Of a DNA stretch of 64,000 nt, positions 1-11,401 are shown piece after piece. Within the stretch, counting starts at the first letter, position 1. The number at the start of each line of letters is the position of its first letter. The position numbers and the translations under genes are program-made. The notes beneath the pieces are model-generated. The model was not told the DNA's origin, ran no database searches, and worked only from the letters and a program-made list of their open reading frames with translations. The stretch comes from Ostrinia nubilalis (Eukaryota; Arthropoda; Insecta; Lepidoptera; Crambidae): positions 248,001 through 312,000 of the forward strand of contig NW_026973566.1 in assembly GCF_963855985.1 (NCBI RefSeq). The letters run 5' to 3'.

Positions 1-855
1 AGCCAATTCAATCGCCGTTTACAAAATGCCGCGGCAAATTGAAGTATTTAGTTCTTTTTCTTACCACGCGAGGTGCTGCTTATCAAAACAAGAAAAATGG
101 CGTCGAGTAGTGGTATTGTGATACAGAAAACGTACGTATTCAAAGGACTTTTCCCAAAAAACTATTGTTTTAAAGACATGTATTATAGTGCATTGAGGAA
201 ATTTAACGATTCACAAATAGGAGCAGTGAAAAAGCCGTGAACAAATGAAAAAGTTTTTGAGGTTATCCCGCACGTAAAAAACGCTAAAGTGACAATGGAA
301 TCTGGTGCTCGGAGGACTTCTGCGGAATATTATTGGCATAAAAAATATAGTGTTATGGCTTCTTCCAGGTATAATTAAAATGTTTTTTTTATGCATATCA
401 AACACAGTCATCTGGTGTTAAGTGGGATACAGTCTAGGACTTAATTAAAGAACTGATTATCGTAACTTATTTTGTGTTATAGTTTTATGTACCTACCTAT
501 CCGTTTGTCTTTAATCGAAAGTACCATATTATTCATAAAAGTATGTATTATTGATACTTAGGTACGTCGCGTCATCAGTTTAAATTAGTTTAGTGTTGTT
601 TTTGTTACGAAAATATTTTAATTCGTGCTTTAATTTTAAGTTTGTCCTATTTGAATAAATAGATTCCTGGTTTTTGAAACAAAGTCTGATTTGTCCGACA
701 TGTGTTTTATGATGGTCACCCTATTGCAACAATCATAGTCGAAATTATCAATTGAACGAGTCGCCAATTTGCCTTCGGCATTTCATAGAACAGCGAGCGT
801 TTGTAAACTGACGACGCCGTTTGTAAAATGCGGAATCATACAATTTGCCTGCGAC
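1..855 (+). mobile_element. MITE-A copy 1: non-autonomous DNA transposon, left end cut by window edge
   Basis: This is the right 855 bp of an element seen complete at 18067-19053. The right terminal inverted repeat (about 768-855, ending CCTGCGAC) is the reverse complement of the left end of the complete copy over about 88 bp. It is followed by ATAT, which also precedes the left end of the complete copy, suggesting a 4-bp target duplication. The element is mostly AT-rich and non-coding, apart from a decayed coding exon near its left side. The superfamily is not established: a 4-bp duplication with long TIRs occurs in Sola, Ginger and Chapaev-type elements, among others. Confidence 0.75.
97..378 (+). 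pseudogene. decayed first coding exon of a transposase-like protein inside MITE-A
   Basis: A single frame opens at an ATG in good context (AAAATGG, 97) and runs for 93 codons to TAA at 376, broken by one in-frame TGA at 238. The second half includes a stretch reading SAEYYWHKKYSV, which resembles the basic-aromatic segment near the N terminus of KRBA2-like/integrase-type transposon proteins. That resemblance is from memory and weak. A good 5' splice site (CCAG|GTATAA) lies at 368/369, so this may be exon 1 of the parent transposase, with later exons deleted. The second MITE-A copy carries the same stop, so the break predates the duplication. It could also be a chance open stretch. Confidence 0.4.
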
Positions 856-858
856 ATA

Positions 859-1778
859 TCGATGGCTCCTACGTATACTGGCGTAAGTGAAAAAAGTAAA
901 TTTTACAGGAGAGCCATTTTAGTGGCCAGAACCATATTTTTGGGTCATATCTTCTGACCTACTAAAACGAATTTAATGAAATTTCACATTTAGCCTTAAC
1001 ATGTAATGCTTTTGCTACTGCTGTTATCAATTTTTATATTTTTCTTATATATTTTGAGATTTTACGCATTGCCCTTTTACGTCGGCATATTTCTATAATT
1101 TCATGTATATTGTTCAACGTAAAGAGACTTAAATGACAACGTAAATATAATATTTTATATAAGCGATTACTCTCTTTATTTATGCATGTAATTATTTTAA
1201 TTGTTATCATGTGCTATATCAATAATAAATCAGTTACCGTTTTACGTTTTAACGCAAATACGCCCATATGCTGTGCTCGAGATTTAGTTAGGTCTTTTAA
1301 CATAATGTGTCATATTTTTAAAAAATATAAATAACTAGAAAAAATCGAATTGCCTAAGGCGGGAATTGAACCCACGATACCTTAGGCAGTTCGATTTTTT
1401 CAAGTTATTTATAATTTTCAAATTAGTTTGAGATGCGACTCTTAACGCTAAAAAATAAATATTTATATAATGTGTCATAATTTATAAATAAAACAATTTG
1501 CTAAATATTTTCATGGCTTTATTTAAGATTTGGATTATAAAAAATATATGTTTATGTAAGCAACTACTCGTATAGATTGACGAATCGTATGATTGGGCTT
1601 TATACGTGGCGTAGTTTTGCACATACGCCTATTTGCCTAAAATTTTATTTTGTATCTAATGGAAAAAAATTTTTTTTTTCTTACTGATGTTATAGATTAG
1701 AGCAAAGTGAAATCATTGTTTAAATAATTGGAAAAAGGCGTAAGCGGCAGTTTCGCCCTTATACGTAGGAGCCATCGA
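859..1778. mobile_element. MITE-B copy 1: 920-bp non-autonomous DNA transposon
   Basis: The ends are inverted repeats starting TCGATGGCTCCTACGTATA, imperfect further in (both sides carry GGCGTAAG/CTTACGCC-like blocks). The right end is followed by TATATAACC of the satellite. The satellite before the insertion reads GATGTATATAACC, so a 4-bp TATA duplication explains the join. The left flank is interrupted by MITE-A, which entered exactly at the ATAT spanning the MITE-B edge. The interior is AT-rich with no credible coding region, but holds a long hairpin with a tRNA-like loop. The superfamily is not assigned. Confidence 0.7.
1327..1412 (-). repeat. hairpin with pol III B-box-like loop, in MITE-B
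   Basis: Two 33-nt arms (1327-1359 and 1380-1412, two mismatches) enclose a 20-nt loop. Read on the minus strand, the loop carries GTGGGTTCAATTCCCG, the T-arm/B-box of a tRNA. No A-box or cloverleaf is present, so this is not a tRNA gene. A diverged relative with the same outer ATAACTTGA/TCAAGT ends and loop occurs at 56601-56674. Confidence 0.7.
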
Positions 1779-4700
1779 TATATAACCTATAGATAGGCTA
1801 TTATTTTCTAGAAATTTGAGTTAGATTTTGATTTTGTTGAGCTTCACCACGTAACCTCGGTTCGGTCTAATTTAGGGTAGGTATTGCCTGTTTTCCAAAG
1901 TTTTTGACCTCCGATCGCAACAAATGAGGTGTCTATGGATAGGGCTCGCCGAGACGAATCCAAAAAGCTGAAACACGCCGGGGGTGGCCCTAGAAAATTT
2001 TGAAAATGACGCCCAAAAACCGTCTCAGATCCCAAAAGAAACACTAAAGACCACCAAAAAAGCAGAATTTAGTGTGAAACGATGTCAATCGAACGTCACG
2101 GGAGTGCTAAACCGAAAAGGGTGAATCTATTTAAGCGAAAAAATTTTGAAAATCCGACCAAAAATTACCAAGTTATAAAATTTTGTATGAAAAAATTCTA
2201 AGTCAATATTAAAAATCTAAAAAATTGAATAAAATCGCCAGGAAGGGTGCTAGGGGTCTCAAAATGTTACGGGGGTGTAGGCAAAAAATATGGCGCTCAA
2301 ATGATGTATATAACCTATAGATAGGCTATTATTTTCTAGAAATTTGAGTTAGATTTTGATTTTGTTGAGCTTCACCACGTAACCTCGGTTCGGTCTAATT
2401 TAGGGTAGGTATTGCCTGTTTTCCAAAGTTTTTGACCTCCGATCGCAACAAATGAGGTGGCTATGGATAGGGCTCGCCGAGACGAATCCAAAAAGCTGAA
2501 ACACGCCGGGGGTGGCCCTAGAAAATTTTGAAAATGACGCCCAAAAACCGTCTCAGATCCCAAAAGAAACACTAAAGACCACCAAAAAAGCAGAATTTAG
2601 TGTGAAACGATGTCAATCGAACGTCACGGGAGTGCTAAACCGAAAAGGATGAATCTATTTAAGCGAAAAAAATTTGACAATCCGACCAAAAATTACCAAG
2701 TTATAAAATTTTGTATGAAAAAATTCTAAGTCAATATTAAAAATCTAAAAAATTTAATAAAATCGCCAGGAAGGGTGCTAGGGGTCTCAAAATGTTACGG
2801 GGGTGTAGGCAAAAAATATAGCGCTCAAATGATGTATATAACCTATAGATAGGCTATTATTTTCTAGAAATTTGAGTTAGATTTTGATTTTGTTGAGCTT
2901 CACCACGTAACCTCGGTTCGGTCTAATTTAGGGTAGGTATTGCCTGTTTTCCAAAGTTTTTGACCTCCGATCGCAACAAATGAGGTGTCTATGGATAGGG
3001 CTCGCCGAGACGAATCCAAAAAGCCGAATAACGTCGGGGGTGGCCCTAGAAAATTTTGAAAATGACGCCCAAAAACCGTCTCAGATCCCAAAAGAAACAC
3101 TAAAGACCACCAAAAAAGCAGAATTTAGTGTGAAACGATGTCAATCGAACGTCACGGGAGTGCTAAACCGAAAAGGGTGAATCTATTTAAGCGAAAAAAT
3201 TTTGAAAATCCGACCAAAAATTACCAAGTTATAAAATTTTGTATGAAAAAATTCTAAGTCAATATTAAAAATCTAAAAAATTGAATAAAATCGCCAGGAA
3301 GGGTGCTAGGGGTCTCAAAATGTTACGGGGGTGTAGGCAAAAAATATGGCGCTCAAATGATGTATATAACCAATAGATAGGCTATTATTTTCTAGAAATT
3401 TGAGTTAGATTTTGATTTTGTTGAGCTTCACCACGTAACCTCGGTTCGGTCTAATTTAGGGTAGGTATTGCCTGTTTTCCAAAGTTTTTGACCTCCGATC
3501 GCAACAAATGAGGTGTCTATGGATAGGGCTCGCTGAGACGAATCCAAAAAGCTGAAACACGCCGGGGGTGGCCCTAGAAAATTTTGAAAATGACGCCCAA
3601 AAACCGTCTCAGATCCCAAAAGAAACACTAAAGACCACCAAAAAAGCAGAATTTAGTGTGAAACGATGTCAATCGAACGTCACGGGAGTGCTAAACCGAA
3701 AAGGGTGAATCTATTTAAGCGAAAAAATTTTGAAAATCCGACCAAAAATTACCAAGTTATAAAATTTTGTATGAAAAAATTCTAAGTCAATATTAAAAAT
3801 CTAAAAAATTGAATAAAATCGCCAGGAAGGGTGCTAGGGGTCTCAAAATGTTACGGGGGTGTAGGCAAAAAATATGGCGCTCAAATGATGTATATAACCT
3901 ATAGATAGGCTATTATTTTCTAGAAATTTGAGTTAGATTTTGATTTTGTTGAGCTTCACCACGTAACCTCGGTTCGGTCTAATTTAGGGTAGGTATTGCC
4001 TGTTTTCCAAAGTTTTTGACCTCCGATCGCAACAAATGAGGTGTCTATGGATAGGGCTCGCCGAGACGAATCCAAAAAGCCGAATAACGTCGGGGGTGGC
4101 CCTAGAAAATTTTGAAAATGACGCCCAAAAACCGTCTCAGATCCCAAAAGAAACACTAAAGACCACCAAAAAAGCAGAATTTAGTGTGAAACGATGTCAA
4201 TCGAACGTCACGGGAGTGCTAAACCGAAAAGGGTGAATCTATTTAAGCGAAAAAATTTTGAAAATCCGACCAAAAATTACCAAGTTATAAAATTTTGTAT
4301 GAAAAAATTCTAAGTCAATATTAAAAATCTAAAAAATTTCATAAAATCGCCAGGAAGGGTGCTAGGGGTCTCAAAATGTTACGGGGGTGTAGGCAAAAAA
4401 TATGGCGCTCAAATGATGTATATAACCTATAGGTAGGCTATTATTTTCTAGAAATTTGAGTTAGATTTTGATTTTGTTGAGCTTCACCACGTAACCTCGG
4501 TTCGGTCTAATTTAGGGTAGGTATTGCCTGTTTTCCAAAGTTTTTGACCTCCGATCGCAACAAATGAGGTGTCTATGGATAGGGCTCGCCGAGACGAATC
4601 CAAAAAGCTGAAAAACGCCGGGGGTGGCCCTAGAAAATTTTAAAAATGACGCCCAAAAACCGTCTCAGATCCCAAAAGAAACACTAAAGACCACCAAAAA

Positions 4701-5478
4701 AGCAGAATTTAGTATGAAACGATGTCAATCGAACGTCACGGGAGTGCTAAACCGAAAAGGGTCAATCTATTTAAGCGAAAAAATTTTGAAAATCCGACCA
4801 AAAATTACCAAGTTATAAAATTTTGTATGAAAAAATTCTAAGTCAATATTAAAAATCTAAAAAATTTAATAAAATCGCCAGGAAGGGTGCTAGGGGTCTC
4901 AAAATGTTACGGGGGTGTAGGCAAAAAATATAGCGCTCAAATGATGTATATAACCTATAGATAGGCTATTATTTTCTAGAAATTTGAGTTAGATTTTGAT
5001 TTTGTTGAGCTTCACCACGTAACCTCGGTTCGGTCTAATTTAGGGTAGGTATTGCCTGTTTTCCAAAGTTTTTGACCTCCGATCGCAACAAATGAGGTGT
5101 CTATGGATAGGGCTCGCCGAGACGAATCTAAAAAGCTGAAACACGCCGGGGGTGGCCCTAGAAAATTTTGAAAATGACGCCCAAAAACCGTCTCAGATCC
5201 CAAAAGAAACACTAAAGACCACCAAAAAAGCAGAATTTAGTGTGAAACGATGTCAATCGAACGTCACGGGAGTGCTAAACCGAAAAGGGTGAATCTATTT
5301 AAGCGAAAAAATTTTGAAAATCCGACCAAAAATTACCAAGTTATAAAATTTTGTATGAAAAAATTCTAAGTCAATATTAAAAATCTAAAAAATTGAATAA
5401 AATCGCCAGGAAGGGTGCTAGGGGTCTCAAAATGTTACGGGGGTGTAGGCAAAAAATATGGCGCTCAAATGATGTATA
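1779..5478. repeat. 528-bp satellite array A, seven monomers
   Basis: Seven head-to-tail copies spaced exactly 528 bp apart, each running from AACCTATAGATAGG to ATGATGTATAT. Monomers are about 97-99% alike by eye. They differ at shared diagnostic positions: CTGAAACACGCC versus CCGAATAACGTC, TTGAATAAAATC versus TTTCATAAAATC, and CCTATAG versus CCAATAG. The array starts at the MITE-B target duplication and is cut by the LTR element at TATA|TGTCGG. Monomer 1 matches the first monomer after the second MITE cassette, and monomers 6 and 7 match monomers 2 and 3 there. Four intervening monomers are therefore extra in this copy. The open frames inside are not considered genes. Confidence 0.97.
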
Positions 5479-6088
5479 TGTCGGCGCGCGGGGCGCAATA
5501 AATTAAATAACTTAATGTTATAGTTCTCACAACACTTTCAATGTGTTAGCTAGTTTATTGCTATGGAATTTTAAGCAGCGCCAGAGCTCTTATGCCAGAG
5601 TTAAGTGCGCGCCTGGGAACGAAGGTGACATAAATCTCCATGTTGCCTGACGTAGTTGTGGACCCGTTCAAGTGCAGTATTGATGGATTAATAGCTTTAC
5701 AAAAACTTCAGGTACAGAGCCCTGGAACGTAGAGATTTTGGGACTCAGTGTTAGAGTCATTGCACATTCGGGTTTTGGACGTGGTGGTGACTGGGCGTGG
5801 TTCACAAATTCGTCAATCGCTCCCAATTTATTAAGTCTAGGCGTCTCTAGCTTTGTTAAAGTAATTCAGTAACTTTGATCTTTCTGTTAAATTTAACTGT
5901 GGACAATATTGATTAAATTACGAACCAGTCTTTACATTCTAGTCTAGTAAAGTTAGTCGTTTATAATCAGTGATTATAATTAGTGTTAGTATCCACTCGC
6001 ACGTGTTCCCTATACGCCCACATAGGTAGATAGTATGAATTCAATGAGAGACCCTTCTGGTGCCGTCCGAGAGCCCGACGCTCCGACA
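5479..6088 (+). repeat. LTR 1 of three-LTR element
   Basis: 610 bp beginning TGTCGGCGCGC and ending CTCCGACA, i.e. TG...CA with a 6-bp inverted terminal repeat TGTCGG/CCGACA. It repeats at 11402-12011 and 16397-17006 with no difference seen by eye. A 50-codon open frame starts at 6034 in the LTR and runs through the primer site to a stop near 6185. It is in the right place for a leader peptide but is too short to call a gene. Confidence 0.92.
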
Positions 6089-6103
6089 TCAGAAGTGGGA
6101 TTC
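6089..6103 (+). other. primer binding site, tRNA-Leu type
   Basis: Immediately after the LTR comes TCAGAAGTGGGATTC, complementary to the acceptor/T-arm 3' part of an insect tRNA-Leu but lacking the complement of the terminal CCA and two further bases. The same site follows LTR2 at 12012. That this is the primer is inferred from position and from recall of the tRNA-Leu 3' sequence. Confidence 0.65.
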
Positions 6104-7892
6104 CGCGTCGCGAGTGCGAAATGGCGTGGACCCTCTGCACCTGCAGAGTGGTTTGTCGCGTGTCCAGGTGACGGCAGCTTCTGGTAAAGTACGATCATCA
6201 GGAGCTGAGTAGCATCACCGGCCCTGCACGGTGGTGGAGATTGCTGCATACGGTCAGTCGTTCCATTTTTATTTTGACTTTGAGGCTGATTGTTCTTTGA
6301 ATAGAGAAAATGTTGTTAATACATTTTCTGGATGACACATAATGTATGTGGTCACTTGCATGTGGTAACGTTCAGTCTCAAGTCTGTCTGTTTTGATACT
6401 TATGTGATCGATTGTTGATTTGATACGTTGTTTTGTGATTTTCGTGTGATTCCTGAAAATAGGTGCTATGTGGTGGTAACTTATTATTTATTGATCGTAA
6501 TTTTTCGTACATTGAGATGGTTCGTAAGATTTAGATTGTAACTCAATAATATGGCTTTGACACGATACGTGGTTAGGCAATAATAAAATAATTATTACCA
6601 CTTTTTGCCTGACTTTGCTCGAGTTTCACCGGCTGTTGTAAACTCGAAAGATGTTAAAAAAAATAACGAATGGTTAATTTGTGTGAAGTAGGCACACCAT
6701 CTGATCGTGCTAAAGTTAATGAAACAGAATGATATACTATGAAATTTAAATAAAGATGTATACTGTGTCAAAAATACATGAAGGATTAAAATTGATTAAT
6801 AAAAAACAATCCTACTTTAGAATAGACAAGTATTCTAAGTAATGGTAAAATTTAAAGTTGATATTTTCACTAAACTGAATCTTTTTGGATCGGCCATAGA
6901 TAATTTAATTTGACTTATTTAAAGAATAATGATAATACCAGTAATACTTGGTACTACCACTGAAAGTTATAAACTATTAAAAGGATTACTTTTCCGCCTT
7001 CCAAATTTTTGGTTCTATTATTGTTGTGCAATTACCTGAATTGAAGGACCCAATCTAAAAGCGCTGGTATGGTGGAGCGGAGAATGAATTTGTGTTTTAT
7101 CGTCATAAAACGTGTATTAAAAGTGAGATACCTAATCTCAAATAGAATAGTGACTCATGTGTCCCCCTGAAGAGACGCTCTAATAATGCTTAAAGGGTGA
7201 ACAACCACCACTGTTGTTTTATTGCTAGTTTAAATAAGGAAATTGTTCATCTATCTAGCTATACATTTATTGTTTGCCACACTAATGATGATAATAATAG
7301 ACGGATTTAACACTTTCGTGGACAGTAGCATCCACAGATGTTAGGTGTTAACTCAGATCTTCTATGATCTGAGGGTATTGAGATTGATTTGCTGAAGTCA
7401 CAGTGCACGTATAAATTCAGTACGCCTTACATTTGATTTTTCATACTGTTAGGTACAAGGAAAGGCATGTTTTAGTGTCAACGCAAAAGTAATACGCTAA
7501 TGGCACTGTCATCTAGCGAATATTTTTTGTGATGCATTTTAACACCTTATGCAAAAAAAAATGTGCAGCGTATGAAATATTTTGGTGTCACATTAGACGT
7601 CATTACTAAACGTGTACCTACTGTTTGCCTGTATATTGGCTATTATGAATTTAATGAAAATCGCAATACAGTTTCCAATCCTTTGGGAAGTTCACTTTCT
7701 GTATTTTTACAAATCTCTAGGAAATGTAAGTAACTACATTCCATTTTATAATAATTATGCTGACATAATGATGTCATACTTCTTATGGAATCCATCGAAC
7801 AAGGGATTTTTTGTAAGGAGACCTTGTTTGAAACACTAAAGCTTTGAAACCAAAAATCAATAAAAAAAGGGATCGTTTAAAAAAAATCTTAA
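6104..7892. other. non-coding internal region of LTR element, first part
   Basis: AT-rich leader of the element, repeated at 12027-13815. Open stretches here, such as the 75-codon frame at 7612, have no recognisable similarity and no coding signature. No RNA gene or promoter is evident. Confidence 0.7.
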
Positions 7893-8816
7893 CCCGGCGT
7901 CAATGACGCTGGGTCATATTGACCCGAGGCATTTTCAAACGTTCATAAATTTTTTTTGCGTCCATTTTGTGGTTCGAGCGTTCGTATAGCTGGAGATAGA
8001 GCCTCCCTAAAGCCATTCCGTTAGTTAACGTATTGTGACTCCGCTTGCGTAGCGAGATACACAGGCTTTAAATTAAAACGGGTCATTATGACCCGGCGTC
8101 ATCGGTGGCGCGGTGATTTTGTGACTTACTTTTATTCGCTTATTTTGTGTTTAGTGTTAGCTTATGTTGTTCTTTTTTGAGTTTTAGTCAAAATGTCTTT
8201 GTTAAATGACCCAGCAAGAATGTAGCGTTGCTGGAAGAGTCGGATTCCGAGATTGAAGAATTTCAGGCTGTAATAGCCAGAACTTAGAAATGGCAACGAA
8301 TGTGAAAAAGACGCAAGTAATGGGGACTCAGTCTTCGGATAATCTCGAACTTGCATTAGTACGACGCCGGCAAGTGCGTCATGCCACATTTACATGCCCA
8401 GACCATTTGATTACATACTGCACCAGTTGCAGCAGTTCCATGGCTCTGAATGATGAAGTAGAAAACTGATCTCATTGTATCTGCATATAAAAAGTTGATT
8501 ATATCTCTTTTTCACTATATAACATTGTTCTTTCCTATTAATACTAAAAATCTTTACCAAAAACAACAACAAACAACTCAAATGTGTTTCTATACATGAT
8601 TTTTTCATGTTTTGTTTAAAAATTCATAAAAAATTATTTATTTCACGTATTCGTTTTATTTTTGTTTTATTAGCTCAGTAAAGAACCCTATATACATAGA
8701 CAGTAATTAAAATTAAGATTACTTCTACAATTTCCTGAAAAATGATCGATGAAATGTGGGTCAATACGACCCGGGGTCATCGTCTTTGCAATTATTTTCA
8801 CGTCATTGGCGCCGGG
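7893..8816 (+). mobile_element. 924-bp piggyBac-type non-autonomous transposon
   Basis: Flanked by TTAA at 7889-7892 and 8817-8820. Termini are CCCGGCGTCAATGACG and, inverted, CCCGGCGCCAATGACG (16 bp, one mismatch), as expected for piggyBac (TTAA target, CCC...GGG ends). The tandem internal copy has a single TTAA at 13812-13815 at the exact equivalent position, so the empty site is present in the same window. Subterminal palindromes of the form GGGTCAnnnTGACCC lie just inside the left end and at about 8080, with a related one near 8759. The middle holds decayed pieces of a transposase start and C terminus. Confidence 0.92.
8193..8469 (+). pseudogene. internally deleted piggyBac-like transposase remnant
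   Basis: An ATG at 8193 opens a short frame (MSLLNDPAR). One base shift later it continues as an acidic stretch with ESDSEIEEF, typical of the start of piggyBac transposases. From about 8362 another frame ends at TGA 8467 with a Cys/His-rich tail (TCPDH...YCTSCSSS), like the C-terminal cysteine-rich domain of piggyBac proteins. The catalytic DDD core is absent. So this element looks like an internal-deletion derivative of an autonomous piggyBac. The family assignment rests on the TTAA and TIR evidence. The protein resemblance is by eye. Confidence 0.6.
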
Positions 8817-8820
8817 TTAA

Positions 8821-10470
8821 GTGAAGTACTTGAGTTTTGGGGTCTCATGTGGTTTTGGGGTCTCATGTGGAGGAATTCAATCGTTAAGTACCTACCTACA
8901 TACTTAACCATAAACATTTTCGATATTTTTTTACTAGCTACGATTTTACACTTGTTTCTGACTGCAACTTTTTAACGAATTACTCGCAATAAAGTTGACT
9001 TCACTTAATTTGATAATAATCAAATTACTGAATGTCTGGTATTATGCACCGAAAAGATGCTATTTTAGAACATTTCTAGTGCTATCAGATTGTTTCTAAT
9101 TAGTAATGCCATATTTTCAAGTCTGTTCCAATCCAAACATTGAATAAATAAACAATGACTATGGTATAATTCGTATTTAGGTAAAAATAAACAGAGATTT
9201 GAGAAAACCAAGAACGCATTTCAAAATTAATGTTAGTGATTTTGTTTAAATAAGAAAATCATGATAACTGGATTCATGTTAGACCCAAACTATCGTAACT
9301 ACCTATTTAGGGTCGTTGAATTCTAGTTGTTATAACGAATTTGAATAGAAGCAATGTAAAAATGAAAATGCATAAGTATTCTCAAAAATATTGACATTGT
9401 TATTACACTCGGTTCATTCTTGATGATTGATATTGAGTTTAACATCGTTAGTATTTTAAAATAAGTTAGTAGTTTGTATTTAGGACTACTAGGATTACTA
9501 ATATTAGATTTGACATTTCCTTTTCTTTATTCTAATCTAGAATTATGAAAAAATAGATTCTGTTGTAGACATACCAAAATAGTATGGTGTAGTTCAACAA
9601 TTTCTTGATTCAATTACATTTTTATCAGTTGTCGCTCTCAAAAAACTGATAGGTTTTTATGAGCAGTACCTATCTAAAGTTTGGGTGCAAGTACTAAACT
9701 TTCTGATTCCTTTCTGTTTTTAATTTTGATTTGATTTTAATTAAATTTTGGTTCAGATTAAATTTTAATTAAATTTTGATTAAATTTTAAATATTGATTT
9801 TAATTACATTTTGACTTTGATTAAATTATGATCTTGATCAGATTTTGATTGAATTTTGATTTTATCTAAATTTTGAATTTGAATTTTGATGATGATTTTT
9901 TTTTTATTAGAGTATGTTTTATTTTGATTTTAGTCTAGGACTGGTCGTGTATGAATTATTTTTAATGATAACACGGTTAGTGACGCCTTATACAACCTAT
10001 GTAAGTAGTGTGTGATCTTTATGTACGAGTACTTACATTATGCAATAAAATTATTTAATTTTTTTTTTTAATTTGAGATAATGACCGATGTGATTTTAAA
10101 ATCATTAGTCAGTTGTTTATAGAATTTATAAATATGCTAACGATTGCTATCGAGTGATGCTGAAATGTTACGTCCCCACAGAGCGAGAAATAGTCAGGTT
10201 TAGCCGTTGTCGGCGCTAATGAGATTGAAAGAGTTATTATAAGAAAGAATATCAATAATGATGATATTGTTGTAGTATCTTTTGACATTTTAATGTTAGT
10301 TATGACGAAAATTATGGCTGGTTAACATGACTAAGAGTACTCAGGGCCTTGTCTTGTTGTCGATCGTAGGTCATATTCCTAACCCAGTTTAGCTGGTCGG
10401 AGACTGCGCGGCGATGATGAGTAATGAGGTCATGGGTTGGGCAGTTGATTGAATTTGTTTCGATAGCTGC
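8821..10470. other. non-coding internal region of LTR element, second part
   Basis: AT-rich sequence without a credible open frame. At 9720-9905 it contains a degenerate tract of ATTTTGATT/AAATTTTAATT units about 10-12 bp long. A short exact repeat of GGGGTCTCATGTGG occurs near 8840-8870. The whole stretch recurs at 13816-15465. Confidence 0.75.
9720..9905 (+). repeat. A/T-tract periodic region
   Basis: Degenerate repetition of TTTTGATT and TTAAATTT blocks, repeated at about 14715-14900. Phased A/T runs of this kind can bend DNA or act as matrix-attachment-like DNA; no function is shown here. Confidence 0.6.
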
Positions 10471-11060
10471 TGATCGGTCGTGAGTACCGATGGTGGGGCC
10501 ATGAGAGTGCCTTTGTGATCGGCCATGAGAGTGCCGTTGTGTTCGGTCATCTATACCGATGGTGAGGCCATGGGAGTGCCTTTGTGATCGGCCATGAGAG
10601 TGCCGTTGTGATCGGTCGTGAGTACCGATGATGAGGCCATGGGAGTGCCTTTGTGATCGGCCATGAGAGTGCCGTTGTGATCGGTCGTGAGTACCGATGA
10701 TGAGGCCATGGGAGTGCCTTTGTGATCGGCCATGAGAGTGCCGTTGTGTTCGGTCATCTATACCGATGGTGAGGCCATGAGAGTGCCTTTGTGATCGGCC
10801 ATGAGAGTGCCGTTGTGTTCGGTCATCTATACCGATGGTGAGGCCATGAGAGTGCCTTTGTGATCGGCCATGAGAGTGCCGTTGTGATCGGTCATCTTAC
10901 CGATGGTGAGGCCATGAGAGTGCCTTTGTGATCGGCCATGAGAGTGCCGTTGTGATCGGTCGTGAGTACCGATGATGAGGCCATGGGAGTGCCTTTGTGT
11001 TCGGTCGTGAGTACCGATGGTGATTGGCCGTGAGTGCCATTGTGACTGGCCGTGAGTGCT
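10471..11060 (+). repeat. 69-bp minisatellite, about eight units
   Basis: Units carry ACCGATG(A/G)TGAGGCCATG, then two versions of GTGATCGGCCATGAGAGTGCC. Unit starts at 10555, 10624, 10693 and so on give a 69-bp period. Because 69 is divisible by three, a repetitive 23-residue frame stays open on the minus strand. That is not evidence of coding. The array lies near the 3' end of the internal region and recurs in the second internal copy. Confidence 0.9.
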
Positions 11061-11401
11061 GGTGGTATCGGATGGTGATTCCGATGGGCGGATGCGTTCC
11101 GATAGTGCGTGACAGTGTGTCGCGGGTATTAGTTACGTTAACCTTGGCCTTAGTTTTGGTTGAAATAACTTTAAGATTCTAGTTGAAACTAGATTTGTTC
11201 TTGACTGAGTTGAAAACTTTGTAGTTTTGATTTGAATCTGTGGAGACCTGACATTTTACTGACATTTTATTGTACCTTCCTACTCATAGTGGTATTGTAG
11301 GATAGCCGAACGGTACTTTAAGTTACATGAGTGAGGTTGTCATATTACATGACGACTTAAATGCTGATCCACACGAGGACGTGTGAGAGTCAGGATCGCC
11401 G

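Noticed and set aside
1360..1379. tRNA gene
   Set aside because: Only a T-arm/B-box is present, inside a hairpin; no acceptor, D or anticodon arms. The same holds for 56632-56644; the one at 59299 is the head of a SINE.
1779..5478. CRISPR-like regular repeats
   Set aside because: 528-bp contiguous tandem units with no spacers, in a eukaryotic repeat region.
10551..10757. 23-residue repeat protein on the minus strand (also at 15546)
   Set aside because: A 69-bp minisatellite stays open in frame by arithmetic; there is no start context or domain.
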